Positions 8,592 through 17,877 of a stretch of DNA of 64,000 nt are shown here, one piece after another. This DNA is from an uncultured Clostridia bacterium. Lineage in GTDB: Bacteria > Bacillota > Clostridia > Oscillospirales > Oscillospiraceae. The notes under the pieces were generated by a model that searched no databases, had not been told where the DNA came from, and worked only from the letters and a program-made list of their open reading frames with translations. The stretch is from NCBI GenBank assembly GCA_947170435.1, contig CAMVTO010000002.1:109226-173225 (forward strand), in the 5' to 3' direction. The translations under genes were made by a program, and so were the position numbers. The stretch's first letter is position 1. Each line of letters begins with the position of its first letter.

Positions 8592-9797
8592 ATGTGGAGG
8601 GAATTGATCGCACTGCTGCGGGGCAGCGTACGCGTCCGGGTGAGGAGCAAGTTTCCCGAGCGCGTTTTGAACGTCTGCTCCGCGCGGGGGATTTCGCTGC
8701 GGGAGCCGCGATTTGTGGGGGAAGAGGAACTGGCGTTTGCGGTGGATCGCCGCGACTGGCGGCGGCTTCGTGCCGCCTGCGCGGATCTGGACGCGGAGGC
8801 CCACATCGAGCGTGTGGCGGGCGTGCCCTTCTTCCTCGGACGGCTGCGACGGCGCTATGCGCTGCTCGCGGGGCTGGCGCTGTGCACGCTGCTGTTGGCG
8901 CTGAGCTCCTGCTTCATCTGGGATTTGCAAGTGGAAGGCAACGGTGATGTGCCGCGGGAGAAGATCCTGCGCGTGCTAGCAAAAAACGGCGTCAAGCGCG
9001 GAACGTTTGCTTACGCCATCCGGCAGCACGACCTGTGCAACCGCGCTTTGCCCGAGCTGCCGGAGCTGGCGTGGCTGACGGTCAACACCCGCGGCTGCCG
9101 GGCGACGGTCATTGTCCGGCTTCGTGTGCCGAAGCCGGAGATTGTCAACGAGTCCGCGCCCACCAATGTGATCGCGACGCGGGACGCGCTGGTGACGGAG
9201 GTGCGCGCGCTGGACGGTGAGGCGAAGGTGCTGCCCGGCACGATGGTGCGCAGAGGGCAACTGCTCATCAGCGGCGTGGTGGACACCGACGGCGTGGAGC
9301 GGCCTGTGGTCGGGACGCGCTATCTGGCGGGAAAGGGCACGGTGGAGGGTCGGACGTGGTATGAGCTTTCAATCAAAATTCCGCTTTTCGTTGAGTCGAA
9401 ACAGCCTGCGGACGAAGAAAGCCGAAGCTTCTCGGTTTTATGGGGCGAAAAACGGGCAAAATTAAGTATAAAAGGGACTGGTAATCTGTCGACAAAATAT
9501 GATAAAATAATCAGTCGAAAACAGTGGGCGCTGCCGGGCGGTCTGGTGCTGCCCGTGACCTGGATCACGGAGACGCGCATCCCCTACGAAACCGTGCGGA
9601 CAGAGCGCAGCCGCGAGAGTGCCCGGGAACTGGGACGCGGGGTGCTGGAAAGCTATCTCGCCGCACAGCTGGGCGAAAACGGTGAGATGGTCTCCGCTCG
9701 CGTTGCCGACGCCGTGCAGGGCGAGTGGCTGCTGGTGACCCTCAGCGCCGAGTGCCGTGAGCAGATCGGGAAGGTCGTTCCCATTTACCAAGATTGA
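8592..9797 (+). CDS. yqfD: sporulation protein YqfD
   Basis: A 401-residue protein with a soluble N-terminal region, one strong transmembrane helix near residues 95-112 (LAGLALCTLLLALSSCFIW) and a large presumably extracytoplasmic domain beginning LQVEGNGDVPREKIL, where POTRA-like sequence is expected in this family. It belongs to the mother-cell sporulation regulon in relatives. The stretch at about 9360-9520 is visibly richer in A and T than the rest, although the frame stays open. The gene leads into phoH with no terminator, so phoH and later genes may be read through from here as well as from their own promoter. Confidence 0.88.
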   Translation: MWRELIALLRGSVRVRVRSKFPERVLNVCSARGISLREPRFVGEEELAFAVDRRDWRRLRAACADLDAEAHIERVAGVPFFLGRLRRRYALLAGLALCTLLLALSSCFIWDLQVEGNGDVPREKILRVLAKNGVKRGTFAYAIRQHDLCNRALPELPELAWLTVNTRGCRATVIVRLRVPKPEIVNESAPTNVIATRDALVTEVRALDGEAKVLPGTMVRRGQLLISGVVDTDGVERPVVGTRYLAGKGTVEGRTWYELSIKIPLFVESKQPADEESRSFSVLWGEKRAKLSIKGTGNLSTKYDKIISRKQWALPGGLVLPVTWITETRIPYETVRTERSRESARELGRGVLESYLAAQLGENGEMVSARVADAVQGEWLLVTLSAECREQIGKVVPIYQD

Positions 9798-9817
9798 ATC
9801 GAGAAAGGCAACAACCT

Positions 9818-10801
9818 ATGGAACAGCGCATCAGCATCGAGCGCATGGAGCAGGCGGTGAACCTGTTCGGCTCCTTTGACGAAAACATTCATCTCATCGA
9901 AAACGAGTTTGGCGTCACCGTCGCCAACCGCGAGGGCGAGCTGCGCGTGAATGGCGAGCCGGAGGACGTGATGGTTGCGTCCAAGGCGCTTACCGCGCTG
10001 CTGACCCTCTCCAACCGCGGCGAGACGATCACGGAGCAGAACGTGCGCTACGTGATCAGCCTCGCCCGCGCGGGGCAGGAGGATAAGGTCGACGAGCTGA
10101 CGCAGGACGTCATCTGCATCAGCGCCAAGGGAAGACCCATCAAGCCGAAGACGATCGGCCAGAAAAAGTATGTGGAGTCGATCTTTGAAAACGCCGTCAC
10201 CATCGGCGTCGGTCCCGCGGGCACGGGCAAGACCTACCTCGCCGTCGCGGCAGCGGTGGCGGCGTTCCGGGAACGCAAAGTCAACCGCATTATCCTCACC
10301 CGCCCCGCAGTGGAGGCGGGCGAGCGGCTGGGCTTTTTGCCCGGCGACTTGCAGAGCAAGGTCGATCCCTACCTTCGCCCGCTCTATGACGCGCTGTTCG
10401 ATATGCTGGGCGCGGAGACCTACAACAAGTATTTGGAGCGCGGCAACATCGAGGTCGCGCCGCTGGCGTACATGCGCGGGCGCACGCTGGATGACAGCTT
10501 TATCATCCTCGACGAGGCGCAGAACACGAGCTGCGAGCAGATGAAGATGTTCCTCACCCGCATGGGCTTTGGCTCAAAAATGGTCATTACCGGCGACGCC
10601 ACGCAGATCGACCTGCCGGCGGACAAGCTCTCCGGCCTCAAGCAGGCGGTGTGGGTACTCAAGGGCGTCGAGGGCGTCGGCATCTGTGAGCTGAACGATC
10701 AGGACGTGGTGCGTCATGTCATGGTGCAGCGCATCATCAAGGCGTATCAGGACTACGAAGAGGCAAAAAGCAAGCATAACGGAACCAAGGGGAGACGGTA
10801 A
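9818..10801 (+). CDS. phoH: PhoH-family ATPase
   Basis: A 327-residue PhoH-like protein. Walker [16 protein letters not shown] lies near residues 137-151 and Walker [11 protein letters not shown] near 229-238; a KH-like N-terminal region precedes the ATPase. PhoH proteins are cytosolic ATPases linked to RNA metabolism, and their genes usually sit beside ybeY, as here. The ATG at 9818 follows GAGAAAGG at 9801-9808; the TTG at 9794 has no such site and overlaps yqfD. The stop is 1 bp before the ybeY start. Confidence 0.93.
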   Translation: MEQRISIERMEQAVNLFGSFDENIHLIENEFGVTVANREGELRVNGEPEDVMVASKALTALLTLSNRGETITEQNVRYVISLARAGQEDKVDELTQDVICISAKGRPIKPKTIGQKKYVESIFENAVTIGVGPAGTGKTYLAVAAAVAAFRERKVNRIILTRPAVEAGERLGFLPGDLQSKVDPYLRPLYDALFDMLGAETYNKYLERGNIEVAPLAYMRGRTLDDSFIILDEAQNTSCEQMKMFLTRMGFGSKMVITGDATQIDLPADKLSGLKQAVWVLKGVEGVGICELNDQDVVRHVMVQRIIKAYQDYEEAKSKHNGTKGRR

Positions 10802-10802
10802 C

Positions 10803-11294
10803 ATGAGAACGACACATGATATACCCATTGAAGCGGAGGCGGAGGGCGTCAGCGATCGCGCGAAGGCGCTAATCCGCCGGACCATCCGCGCGGCGCTGGA
10901 GGCGGAGGGCGTGACGCTGCCCTGCGAGGTGGACGTGTTCATCACCGACGACAAAGGCATCCGTAAAATCAACAGGGAGCAGCGGGACGTGGACGCGCCG
11001 ACGGATGTGCTGTCCTTCCCGGCGCTGGAGCTGCGCCCCGGCGAACTGCCGACCGAGGACGACGCCGATCCCGGCACAGGACTTGTGCCGCTGGGGGACA
11101 TGGCGCTCTCTTACGAGCGCGTGGCGGCGCAGGCGACGGAATACGGTCACTCCCGCAGCCGGGAGCTTGCGTATCTCGTGACGCATTCGGTGCTGCACCT
11201 GCTGGGCTACGACCATCTGGACGAAGGCCCGCAAAAGGCGCTTATGCGCGAGCATGAGGAGATCATTATGGAAAGACTGGAACTAACCAGATAA
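10803..11294 (+). CDS. ybeY: endoribonuclease YbeY
   Basis: A 163-residue metal-dependent endoribonuclease for 16S rRNA 3'-end maturation and ribosome quality control. The zinc-binding signature HSVLHLLGYDH is present near residues 121-131, preceded by the family segment DVLSFP. GGGGAGACGG precedes the ATG at 10803. In many Bacillota dgkA and cdd lie between ybeY and era; here era follows directly after 28 bp, so the cluster is shortened. Confidence 0.95.
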   Translation: MRTTHDIPIEAEAEGVSDRAKALIRRTIRAALEAEGVTLPCEVDVFITDDKGIRKINREQRDVDAPTDVLSFPALELRPGELPTEDDADPGTGLVPLGDMALSYERVAAQATEYGHSRSRELAYLVTHSVLHLLGYDHLDEGPQKALMREHEEIIMERLELTR

Positions 11295-11322
11295 CAACGC
11301 TCAAGAAAGTTGAGGATCACCT

Positions 11323-12216
11323 ATGAGTATCACAAAAACCGCTATGGTCACGGTCTGCGGTCGCCCGAACGTCGGCAAGTCGACGCTTTTGAACGCGCTC
11401 GTCGGCGAGAAGATCGCCATCGTCAGCAACAAGCCGCAGACCACGCGCAACCGCATCTACGGCGTCGTGAACCGCGACGACATCCAGTTCGTGTTTCTGG
11501 ACACGCCGGGGTTCCACAAGGCGAAGAACCGCCTCGGCGACTATATGGTCAAGGTCACCCGCGAGAGCATCGCGGACGTGGACGCGGTGGTGCTGATCGT
11601 GGAGCCGGTGCCCCACGTCGGCATCCCGGAGCAGGAGCTGCTCCGTCAGATCAAGGAATCCGGCCTGCCGGCGGTGCTGTGCATCAACAAGATCGACACC
11701 ATCGAGAAAAAGGACGATTTGCTTGCGGTCATCGCCGCTTACACCGAGGCGCATGACTTTGACGCGATCATCCCCATCTCGGCGCTCAAGCAGGACGGAC
11801 TCAAGGAGCTTTTGATCGAGCTTGCGAAATATGCCGAGGAGGGCCCGCAGCTCTTCCCGGACGGCATGGTGACGGATCAACCGGACAGACAGGTTGTCGG
11901 CGAGATCGTGCGCGAAAAGATGCTGCGCAATCTCGACAAGGAGATCCCCCACGGCACGGCGGTGGAAATCACCCGTTTCGTGGAGCGTGACGACGAGGTC
12001 ATCGAGGTTGAGGCGACCATCTACTGCGAGAAAAAGAGCCATAAGGGCATCATCATCGGACATGAAGGCGCCATGCTCAAGAAGATCAGCACCGAGGCGC
12101 GACATGACATCGAGAGGTTTATGGGCGCGAAGGTCTATCTCCAGACCTGGGTCAAGGTCAAGGAAAACTGGCGGGACAACATGAATTATATCCGCAGCTT
12201 CGGTTATGACGAGTGA
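11323..12216 (+). CDS. era: GTPase Era
   Basis: A 297-residue GTPase that binds the 3' end of 16S rRNA during 30S assembly. G1 GRPNVGKST is near residues 11-19, the G3 region DTPGFH is near 63-68 and G4 NKID near 124-127. The C-terminal KH domain contains GHEGAMLKKIS. Length and domain order are standard. The last 11 bp overlap the start of the sulfatase gene, so translation is probably coupled. Confidence 0.96.
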   Translation: MSITKTAMVTVCGRPNVGKSTLLNALVGEKIAIVSNKPQTTRNRIYGVVNRDDIQFVFLDTPGFHKAKNRLGDYMVKVTRESIADVDAVVLIVEPVPHVGIPEQELLRQIKESGLPAVLCINKIDTIEKKDDLLAVIAAYTEAHDFDAIIPISALKQDGLKELLIELAKYAEEGPQLFPDGMVTDQPDRQVVGEIVREKMLRNLDKEIPHGTAVEITRFVERDDEVIEVEATIYCEKKSHKGIIIGHEGAMLKKISTEARHDIERFMGAKVYLQTWVKVKENWRDNMNYIRSFGYDE

Positions 12217-14008
12217 ACGCGGGGCACGCGCAGAACGAGCTGTCACCGCACTGCTGCTGCCCGCGGTGCTGAGCCTTCTGTGCGCGCTGATCGCGCACGG
12301 CAAAGCGACGGGCGTGCTGCCTGACATTGTGCGGTCGCCGGGGAGGTTCTTCGCGGAGTACACGCTGTTTCTTCCCGTGATGCTGGCGCTTTGGATGCTG
12401 ACAAGCCGGGCGTGGGTTGCCTGGCTGACGGGGCTCGTGCCGGTGCTGCTGACGGTGATCGATTATTTCAGACGCGCCATCAACGGCGAGGCACTGTCCC
12501 TCAGCGACTTTGGGTTTGCGCCGCAGTTTGGTGAGATTGTACGCTTTGCGGCTCCGCAGCTGCGCGTGACCGCGGGGATCGCGGCAGCGCTTGCGCTGTA
12601 TGTGCTGATTCTGACGGCGCTGGTTGTGCGGCGCAAGGCGCTGACGCCGCCGCCGGGACGTGCGAGCGCGGTGACGGCGCTGTGCGCCGCGGCTGCTTTC
12701 GCGCTTTTGATGTTTGCCGTGCCGGGAGATCGACTCACGGACAGCGATCCGGCGGAGGAGAGCACAACGCTGCGCCTGCTCCACGCCTATCAGGCACGGT
12801 TGGCACCAACGCCGAGGCTAGACTATATTGACTGGGACCTGACCGAGGAGGCTTCTGTGAAAGCGCCGGAGGAGCTGCCGGAGGAAGCGGAGCTGCCCAC
12901 CGTCATCTTTTTGATGAGCGAGAGCTTTTTTGACTGCACGGAGCTGCCGAACGTCACATTTGAGGAGGACCCGCTGCCCCGATTCCACGCGTTGCGGGAA
13001 ACCTGCCCCCACGGGAAGTTTCTCTCCAATACCTTTGCCAGCGGCACGGGCTATGTGGAGATGGAGGTGCTGACGGGATTGAGCGGCAGCCTGCTCAGGG
13101 ACGGCGACAACCTGTGCGGCCTGAGCGACGAGGCATACCGGACGCTGCCCTGCATTGCAGACATTTTTGACGCTTACGGCTATCGCAAGACGTTCATCCA
13201 TTCCTATACAGACGCGCTCTACAACCGCCGCGCGGTCTACACCGGACTCGGATTTGATGAGCTCTGCTTTGAGGATGATTTTACCGTAGCCCCCGAACGG
13301 AAGGGCGGCTATCTTTCGGATATGACGCTCTCCCGTGAGCTGATCGCCCGCTATGAGGCGCAGGAGGGACCGCAGATGTTCTTTGCGATCTCCATGGAAA
13401 GCCACCAGCCCTATACGGAAGGGAAGTTTGAAGGCAACGACGTTGCATTCCAAAGTGATCGGCTGGACACAGCGGCAGCGGAGGCGCTGCGCACTTACGT
13501 CTATGGCGTGCGGGACGCGGATGCGGCGCTGGGGTACCTGACGGACTACTTTTCCGACGTGAAGGAAAAGGTGATGATCGTCTTCTGGGGTGACCATCTG
13601 CCCAATTTGAGCACACCGGATGGCTCGGTTTACGAGGCGCTGGGACGTGTGGAGAATCCCGAATCCGCCAGTTGGATGATGGAAGACCTGATGACAATGA
13701 TCAGCACAGACTATCTGATCTGGACCAATTACGGCAGCGAGCCGAGCGAGACCCTTGAGGGCAACACGCTCTTTGGACTGCATGTGCTGGAGCGACTGGG
13801 ATTCCGGCTGAGCGGTTACTACAAGTGGCTTCAGGAGCATGTGGAGCCGTTTTACATGTTAAAGCGTCCGCGGCTGTTCGTGGACGCAGCGGGAAAGCCA
13901 TGGCCGGAGGTTCCGGCGCAGTACCGCCAGCGCATGATAGAGTGGCGGGACGTGCAGTACGCGCTGGCGTATGCCGGCAACCCGCTGTTTCCGCACGCAC
14001 ACGAATGA
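12206..14008 (+). CDS. LTA-synthase-like sulfatase-family membrane enzyme
   Basis: A 600-residue protein with about five N-terminal transmembrane helices (to roughly residue 180) and an extracellular alkaline-phosphatase/sulfatase-type domain. Motifs include VIFLMSESFFDCTELPN (metal and nucleophile region), GTGYVEMEVLTGL and VFWGDHLPNL. Members such as LtaS and the phosphoglycerol transferases add glycerol-phosphate units to polymers or lipids at the outer membrane face. The exact product is not readable. It overlaps era by 11 bp, an unusual insertion between era and yqzL-recO. It ends 60 bp before yqzL. Confidence 0.85.
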   Translation: MTSERGARAERAVTALLLPAVLSLLCALIAHGKATGVLPDIVRSPGRFFAEYTLFLPVMLALWMLTSRAWVAWLTGLVPVLLTVIDYFRRAINGEALSLSDFGFAPQFGEIVRFAAPQLRVTAGIAAALALYVLILTALVVRRKALTPPPGRASAVTALCAAAAFALLMFAVPGDRLTDSDPAEESTTLRLLHAYQARLAPTPRLDYIDWDLTEEASVKAPEELPEEAELPTVIFLMSESFFDCTELPNVTFEEDPLPRFHALRETCPHGKFLSNTFASGTGYVEMEVLTGLSGSLLRDGDNLCGLSDEAYRTLPCIADIFDAYGYRKTFIHSYTDALYNRRAVYTGLGFDELCFEDDFTVAPERKGGYLSDMTLSRELIARYEAQEGPQMFFAISMESHQPYTEGKFEGNDVAFQSDRLDTAAAEALRTYVYGVRDADAALGYLTDYFSDVKEKVMIVFWGDHLPNLSTPDGSVYEALGRVENPESASWMMEDLMTMISTDYLIWTNYGSEPSETLEGNTLFGLHVLERLGFRLSGYYKWLQEHVEPFYMLKRPRLFVDAAGKPWPEVPAQYRQRMIEWRDVQYALAYAGNPLFPHAHE

Positions 14009-14068
14009 CAGGACTTTCCAGCCATAACCGATGCGATTTTCGCCCATGCTAAACCGTGAGGTGATGAC

Positions 14069-14209
14069 ATGGACGGCTATCTCGGACTGTTTCTGGAAAC
14101 CGGAAATCCAACCTTTTATATGATGGCAAAACAGGGGGAACCCCATGCCGGAGAAGATCGTAACGAAGGGCCTCGTGCTGCGCGAGACACAGACCAAGGA
14201 GGCCGATAA
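14069..14209 (+). CDS. yqzL: YqzL-like small protein overlapping recO
   Basis: A 46-residue frame starting at ATG 14069 just after a perfect GAGGTGAT at 14058-14065. The protein begins MDGYLGLFLETGNPTFYMMA, which fits the YqzL pattern of an aromatic/Leu-rich start, a TG motif and a Tyr a few residues later. B. subtilis yqzL is about this size and also lies between era and recO. The last 65 bp overlap recO in another frame. The function of YqzL is unknown. Position, size and ribosome site support it; the similarity is by eye. Confidence 0.65.
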   Translation: MDGYLGLFLETGNPTFYMMAKQGEPHAGEDRNEGPRAARDTDQGGR

Positions 14210-14942
14210 AATTTTAACCGTGCTGACCGCTGAGCACGGCAAGCTCGCGGTTATTGCGCGGGGCGCGCGGCGCAAAAACAGCAAGATCGCCGCGGCCAGC
14301 CAGCTGCTGGCGTATGCGGAGCTGGTGCTCTACGAGCAGCGCGGCTGGATGATGCTTGACGAGGCGTCCACGCTCTCGCTGTGGGACAACGTGCGCCTCG
14401 ATGTGGAGCTGCTGTCGCTCGCGTCCTACTTCGCGGAAATGGCGGAGGCTGTGACCGGCGAGGAGCCGGCGGGGGAGATCCTCGCGCTGCTGCTGAACTC
14501 ACTCTATGCGCTTGATACGCTGCATAAGCCCCCGGAGCTGGTTAAGGCGGCGTATGAGCTGAAGCTGCTCTCCCTCTCGGGTTACGAACCGTTGACGGCG
14601 GAGTGCGCCGTGTGCGGGAGTCCGACGCCGGAGGAGCCGTTGTTCGACGCGGAGCAGGGCGTGGTGCTGTGCCGCAAGTGCGCGGGCATTGCGGCGGGGC
14701 AGCTGCTGCCCCTCGACCCGGGCTCGCTGGCGGCGATGCGCCACGTTGTCGGCGCGGAGAGAAAGCGGATGCTGTCGTTTTCGCTGAGGGGCGAAACGAT
14801 GCGGCGCTTTGCGTGCGCCTGCGAGCGCTTTGCCCGCGTGCAGCTGGACCGGGATTTCCGCACGCTGGACTTCTACAAGCGCCTGCGCCTGCCCTCCGAC
14901 ATTTCCGGGGAAACCGCAAAAAACGACAACAATCAGCAATAA
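14145..14942 (+). CDS. recO: DNA repair protein RecO
   Basis: A 265-residue RecO, which loads RecA with RecR and anneals ssDNA. The N-terminal OB-fold region starts TKGLVLRETQTKEADKILTV, and the C-terminal zinc site is formed by CAVC near residue 151 and CRKC near residue 176. CAGGGGGA precedes the ATG at 14145. It begins inside the yqzL frame, which suggests coupling of the two. Confidence 0.94.
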   Translation: MPEKIVTKGLVLRETQTKEADKILTVLTAEHGKLAVIARGARRKNSKIAAASQLLAYAELVLYEQRGWMMLDEASTLSLWDNVRLDVELLSLASYFAEMAEAVTGEEPAGEILALLLNSLYALDTLHKPPELVKAAYELKLLSLSGYEPLTAECAVCGSPTPEEPLFDAEQGVVLCRKCAGIAAGQLLPLDPGSLAAMRHVVGAERKRMLSFSLRGETMRRFACACERFARVQLDRDFRTLDFYKRLRLPSDISGETAKNDNNQQ

Positions 14943-14966
14943 TTGACAGAAAGTATACGATTTGTT

Positions 14967-17348
14967 ATGACACATCTTTTTGAAAAATCCATCCGTGTGC
15001 TGGAACTGCCCCGCGTGCTGGAGCTGCTGGAGCGCCATGCTGTCAGCGCGGCGGCGAAGGAGCGCGCGCGGACGCTGACGCCCTCGACCGAGCTGGATGA
15101 GGTGCGCCGCCTGCTGGACGAGACCGATGCCGCGCGGGGCATGATCGCCCTCAAGGGAAGCCCGTCGTTCGGCGGCGTGAAGCCGGTGTCCGAGGCGCTG
15201 GGGCGCGCGCAGCGCGGCGGTATGCTCAACACGCGGGAGCTGCTGGACATTGCGGGGCTGCTCTCCAACGCGCGGCGCGTGCGGGAGTACTTATCCGACG
15301 ACGCGGAGCCGACGGTGCTGGATAAGCTGTTTTCTTCCCTGCACCCCAATCGCTACTTAGAGGAAAAGATCACCACCGCTATTGTCAGCGAGGACGAGAT
15401 CGCGGACGCTGCGAGCCCGGAGCTGGCGGATATCCGCCGCCACAAACGGGCGGCGGCGGCCAAGGGCCGGCAGATTTTGCAAAAGATCATCTCCTCGACC
15501 AGCTATAAAAACGTCTTGCAGGAGGCGATCATCACCCAGCGCGGCGGACGCTTCGTCGTGCCGGTGAAGTCCGAGTTTCGCGGGCAGCTGCCCGGCCTCG
15601 TTCATGACACGTCGTCCAGCGGTGCGACCATTTTCGTTGAGCCGATGGGCGTGGTGCAGGCGAACAATGAGCTCAAGGAGCTGGAGGCGAAAGAGGAGAA
15701 GGAGATCGACCGCATTCTCATGGCGCTTTCCGTCGAGGCGGCAAGCTTTGAGGAGGACATCACCTGGGATTACGATATCCTCGTCCACCTCGACTTGATC
15801 TTTGCCCGCGGGGAGCTGAGCTATGATATGGATGCCATGCGCCCCGAGGTGCGGGATACCGGCGTCATCTCCCTGCGCCGCGCGCGGCACCCGCTGCTCG
15901 AAAAGGGCAGAGCGGTGCCCATCGACATTGAGTTGGGCCGCAGCTTCGATACGCTGGTCATCACCGGTCCCAACACCGGCGGTAAGACGGTGAGCCTTAA
16001 AACGCTGGGGCTGCTGTGCCTGATGACGCAATGCGGTCTGCACATCCCCTGCGCCGATCAGAGCGTGGTGAGCGTTTTCTCCGCCGTGCTGGCGGATATT
16101 GGCGACGAGCAGAGCATCGAGCAGAGCCTGTCCACCTTTTCGGCGCACATGACCAATATTGTTCAGATTCTGGACGAGGCGGACAGTGGCAGTCTGATCC
16201 TCTTTGACGAGCTGGGCGCGGGCACCGACCCTGTCGAGGGCGCGGCGCTTGCCATTGCCATCATCGAGGAGGCGCGCGCGATGGGCGCGAAGGTCGCCGC
16301 CACGACCCACTATGCCGAGCTCAAAACCTTCGCCATGACCACCGCGGGGGTGGAGAACGCGAGCTGTGAGTTCAATGTGGAGACGCTTGCGCCGACCTAT
16401 CGTCTGCTGATCGGAATTCCCGGGAAATCCAACGCCTTTGCCATCTCCCAGCGGCTCGGCCTCAGCGAGCGCGTGATCGAGCAGGCCAGGCAGCAGATGA
16501 GCGGCGAGAGCGTCCGCTTTGAGGATGTGCTGACGCAGCTGGAGCAGAAGCGTCAGGCGCTGGAAAAGGAAAAAGAGGAAACCGACCGGCTGCTCCAGCG
16601 CCGCGAGGAGGACGCCAGACGTGCGCGGGAGTTCCGCGAGCAGATGGAGCGGGCAAAGGACAACGCACGATCCCGCGGCGAGGCCGAGGCGAAGCGCATC
16701 CTTGCCGATGCAAAGTCGGCGGCGGACGCCGCGTTCCGCGAGCTGGACGCGCTCAAAAAGGCGCAGAAGAAGCAGCTGGACGCACAGACGCTCAATGAGC
16801 AGCGCGCGAACATCCTGCACCAATTAAACGACGCCCGCGAGGCCGTGGGCGCACGCGATTCGGTGAAGGAGCCGATTCCCAAGCCCAGCCGCCCGATTCG
16901 CGCGGGCGATCTGGTGGAGATCCCGGGCACGAACCGTCGGGCAGAGGTGCTGAGCGTCAGCGGCAATACGCTCGAGTGCAAGACCGGGTCGCTGCGCATG
17001 AAGGTGAAGGCGGACGAGGTACGGCTCATCGAGGACGACGAGCGCGCCGCCCTGGCTCCCAAGGCTGCGCCCAAGGCAGGGACGCGCGTGCTGCGTACCG
17101 CCGCCGCGCCGCGGGAGCTGGATATTCGCGGCATGGAATCGCTGGAGGCGGAGGCCGTCGTGGAGAATTACATCGACTCCGCGGTGATGGCGCACCTGGA
17201 AACTGTCACCATCATTCACGGCAAGGGTACCGGCGCGCTGCGCAAGGCGGTTCATGCGCTTTTGAAGCGCAGCAAGAGCGTCAAATCCTTCCGCCTGGGC
17301 GCTTTTGGCGAAGGGGAAGCGGGTGTGACCGTGGTGGAGCTCCGTTAA
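14967..17348 (+). CDS. mutS2: endonuclease MutS2
   Basis: A 793-residue MutS2 (RqcU). The MutS core has Walker A TGPNTGGKTV near residue 334 and the Walker B region LILFDELGAGTDP near 412. A long Glu/Arg/Lys-rich coiled coil follows (about 515-620). The C-terminal Smr domain has LDIRGM near 716 and the HGKGTGALR motif near 751. It acts on branched DNA and on collided ribosomes in Bacillota. The ATG at 14967 fits the family N-terminus (HLFEKSIRVLELPRVLELL); an in-frame TTG at 14943 has no better ribosome site. Confidence 0.94.
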   Translation: MTHLFEKSIRVLELPRVLELLERHAVSAAAKERARTLTPSTELDEVRRLLDETDAARGMIALKGSPSFGGVKPVSEALGRAQRGGMLNTRELLDIAGLLSNARRVREYLSDDAEPTVLDKLFSSLHPNRYLEEKITTAIVSEDEIADAASPELADIRRHKRAAAAKGRQILQKIISSTSYKNVLQEAIITQRGGRFVVPVKSEFRGQLPGLVHDTSSSGATIFVEPMGVVQANNELKELEAKEEKEIDRILMALSVEAASFEEDITWDYDILVHLDLIFARGELSYDMDAMRPEVRDTGVISLRRARHPLLEKGRAVPIDIELGRSFDTLVITGPNTGGKTVSLKTLGLLCLMTQCGLHIPCADQSVVSVFSAVLADIGDEQSIEQSLSTFSAHMTNIVQILDEADSGSLILFDELGAGTDPVEGAALAIAIIEEARAMGAKVAATTHYAELKTFAMTTAGVENASCEFNVETLAPTYRLLIGIPGKSNAFAISQRLGLSERVIEQARQQMSGESVRFEDVLTQLEQKRQALEKEKEETDRLLQRREEDARRAREFREQMERAKDNARSRGEAEAKRILADAKSAADAAFRELDALKKAQKKQLDAQTLNEQRANILHQLNDAREAVGARDSVKEPIPKPSRPIRAGDLVEIPGTNRRAEVLSVSGNTLECKTGSLRMKVKADEVRLIEDDERAALAPKAAPKAGTRVLRTAAAPRELDIRGMESLEAEAVVENYIDSAVMAHLETVTIIHGKGTGALRKAVHALLKRSKSVKSFRLGAFGEGEAGVTVVELR

Positions 17349-17458
17349 AACTAACAAAAATTCAGGGTTGCTGACATATTTTCTGCGTAGTTGCACAAAA
17401 AATGAGGTTTTGCACAAAAAACCGATTAGATTTCCGTGGGAAATATTCAGAAAATGCA

Positions 17459-17488
17459 TTGACGAAGCGGCGCGGCATGGTGTAATAT
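17459..17488 (+). promoter_or_regulatory. sigma-A promoter of the HPr gene
   Basis: TTGACG at 17459-17464, an 18-bp spacer and TAATAT at 17483-17488, about 48 bp before the HPr start and in an A/T-rich gap after mutS2. Confidence 0.6.
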
Positions 17489-17535
17489 ATAGCACACCGA
17501 AAATAACAACGTTCAGGAGAGGGGAGCTTATAAAT

Positions 17536-17799
17536 ATGTATACGCAAAACGTCATGATCAACAATGAGGTAGGCCTTCACGCGCGCCCCGCTACGTTCTT
17601 TATCCAGAAGGCGAACGAGTTCAAGAGCGGCATCTGGGTTGAAAAGGATGAGCGCCGCGTGAACGCGAAGAGCCTGCTTGGCGTTCTGTCGCTGGGTATT
17701 GGCAAGGGCACCGAGATCACGCTGCTGGCCGACGGCTCCGATGAAAAGGAAGCCGTGGACGCGCTCTGCGAGCTGGTGTCCGGCAACTTCGGCGAATAA
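17536..17799 (+). CDS. HPr-family phosphocarrier protein
   Basis: An 87-residue HPr. His15 in GLHARPAT is the residue phosphorylated by PTS enzyme I, and Ser46 in NAKSLLGVLSLG is the HPr kinase site used for catabolite control; both fall at exactly the classical positions. Because His15 is kept, it can carry phosphate, unlike Crh. AGGAGAGGGG lies just upstream of the ATG at 17536. It is monocistronic: it has its own promoter and a terminator before uvrC. No PTS enzyme I gene is in the window. Confidence 0.93.
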   Translation: MYTQNVMINNEVGLHARPATFFIQKANEFKSGIWVEKDERRVNAKSLLGVLSLGIGKGTEITLLADGSDEKEAVDALCELVSGNFGE

Positions 17800-17817
17800 G
17801 AGATTGGACGAGAGGAA

Positions 17818-17851
17818 AGGCGGTTTCGTGGGAAACGAGACCGTCTTTTTT
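17818..17851 (+). terminator. intrinsic terminator after HPr
   Basis: An 11-bp stem (left arm 17818-17828, right arm 17836-17846, two G-U pairs) with a 7-base loop and six T residues. It separates HPr from uvrC. Confidence 0.8.
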
Positions 17852-17877
17852 CGTACGCACAGAGAAGAGGTGAGATC

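Noticed and set aside
17536..17799. HPr-like gene as Crh
   Set aside because: His15 is present at the classical position, so it can accept phosphate from enzyme I, unlike Crh.
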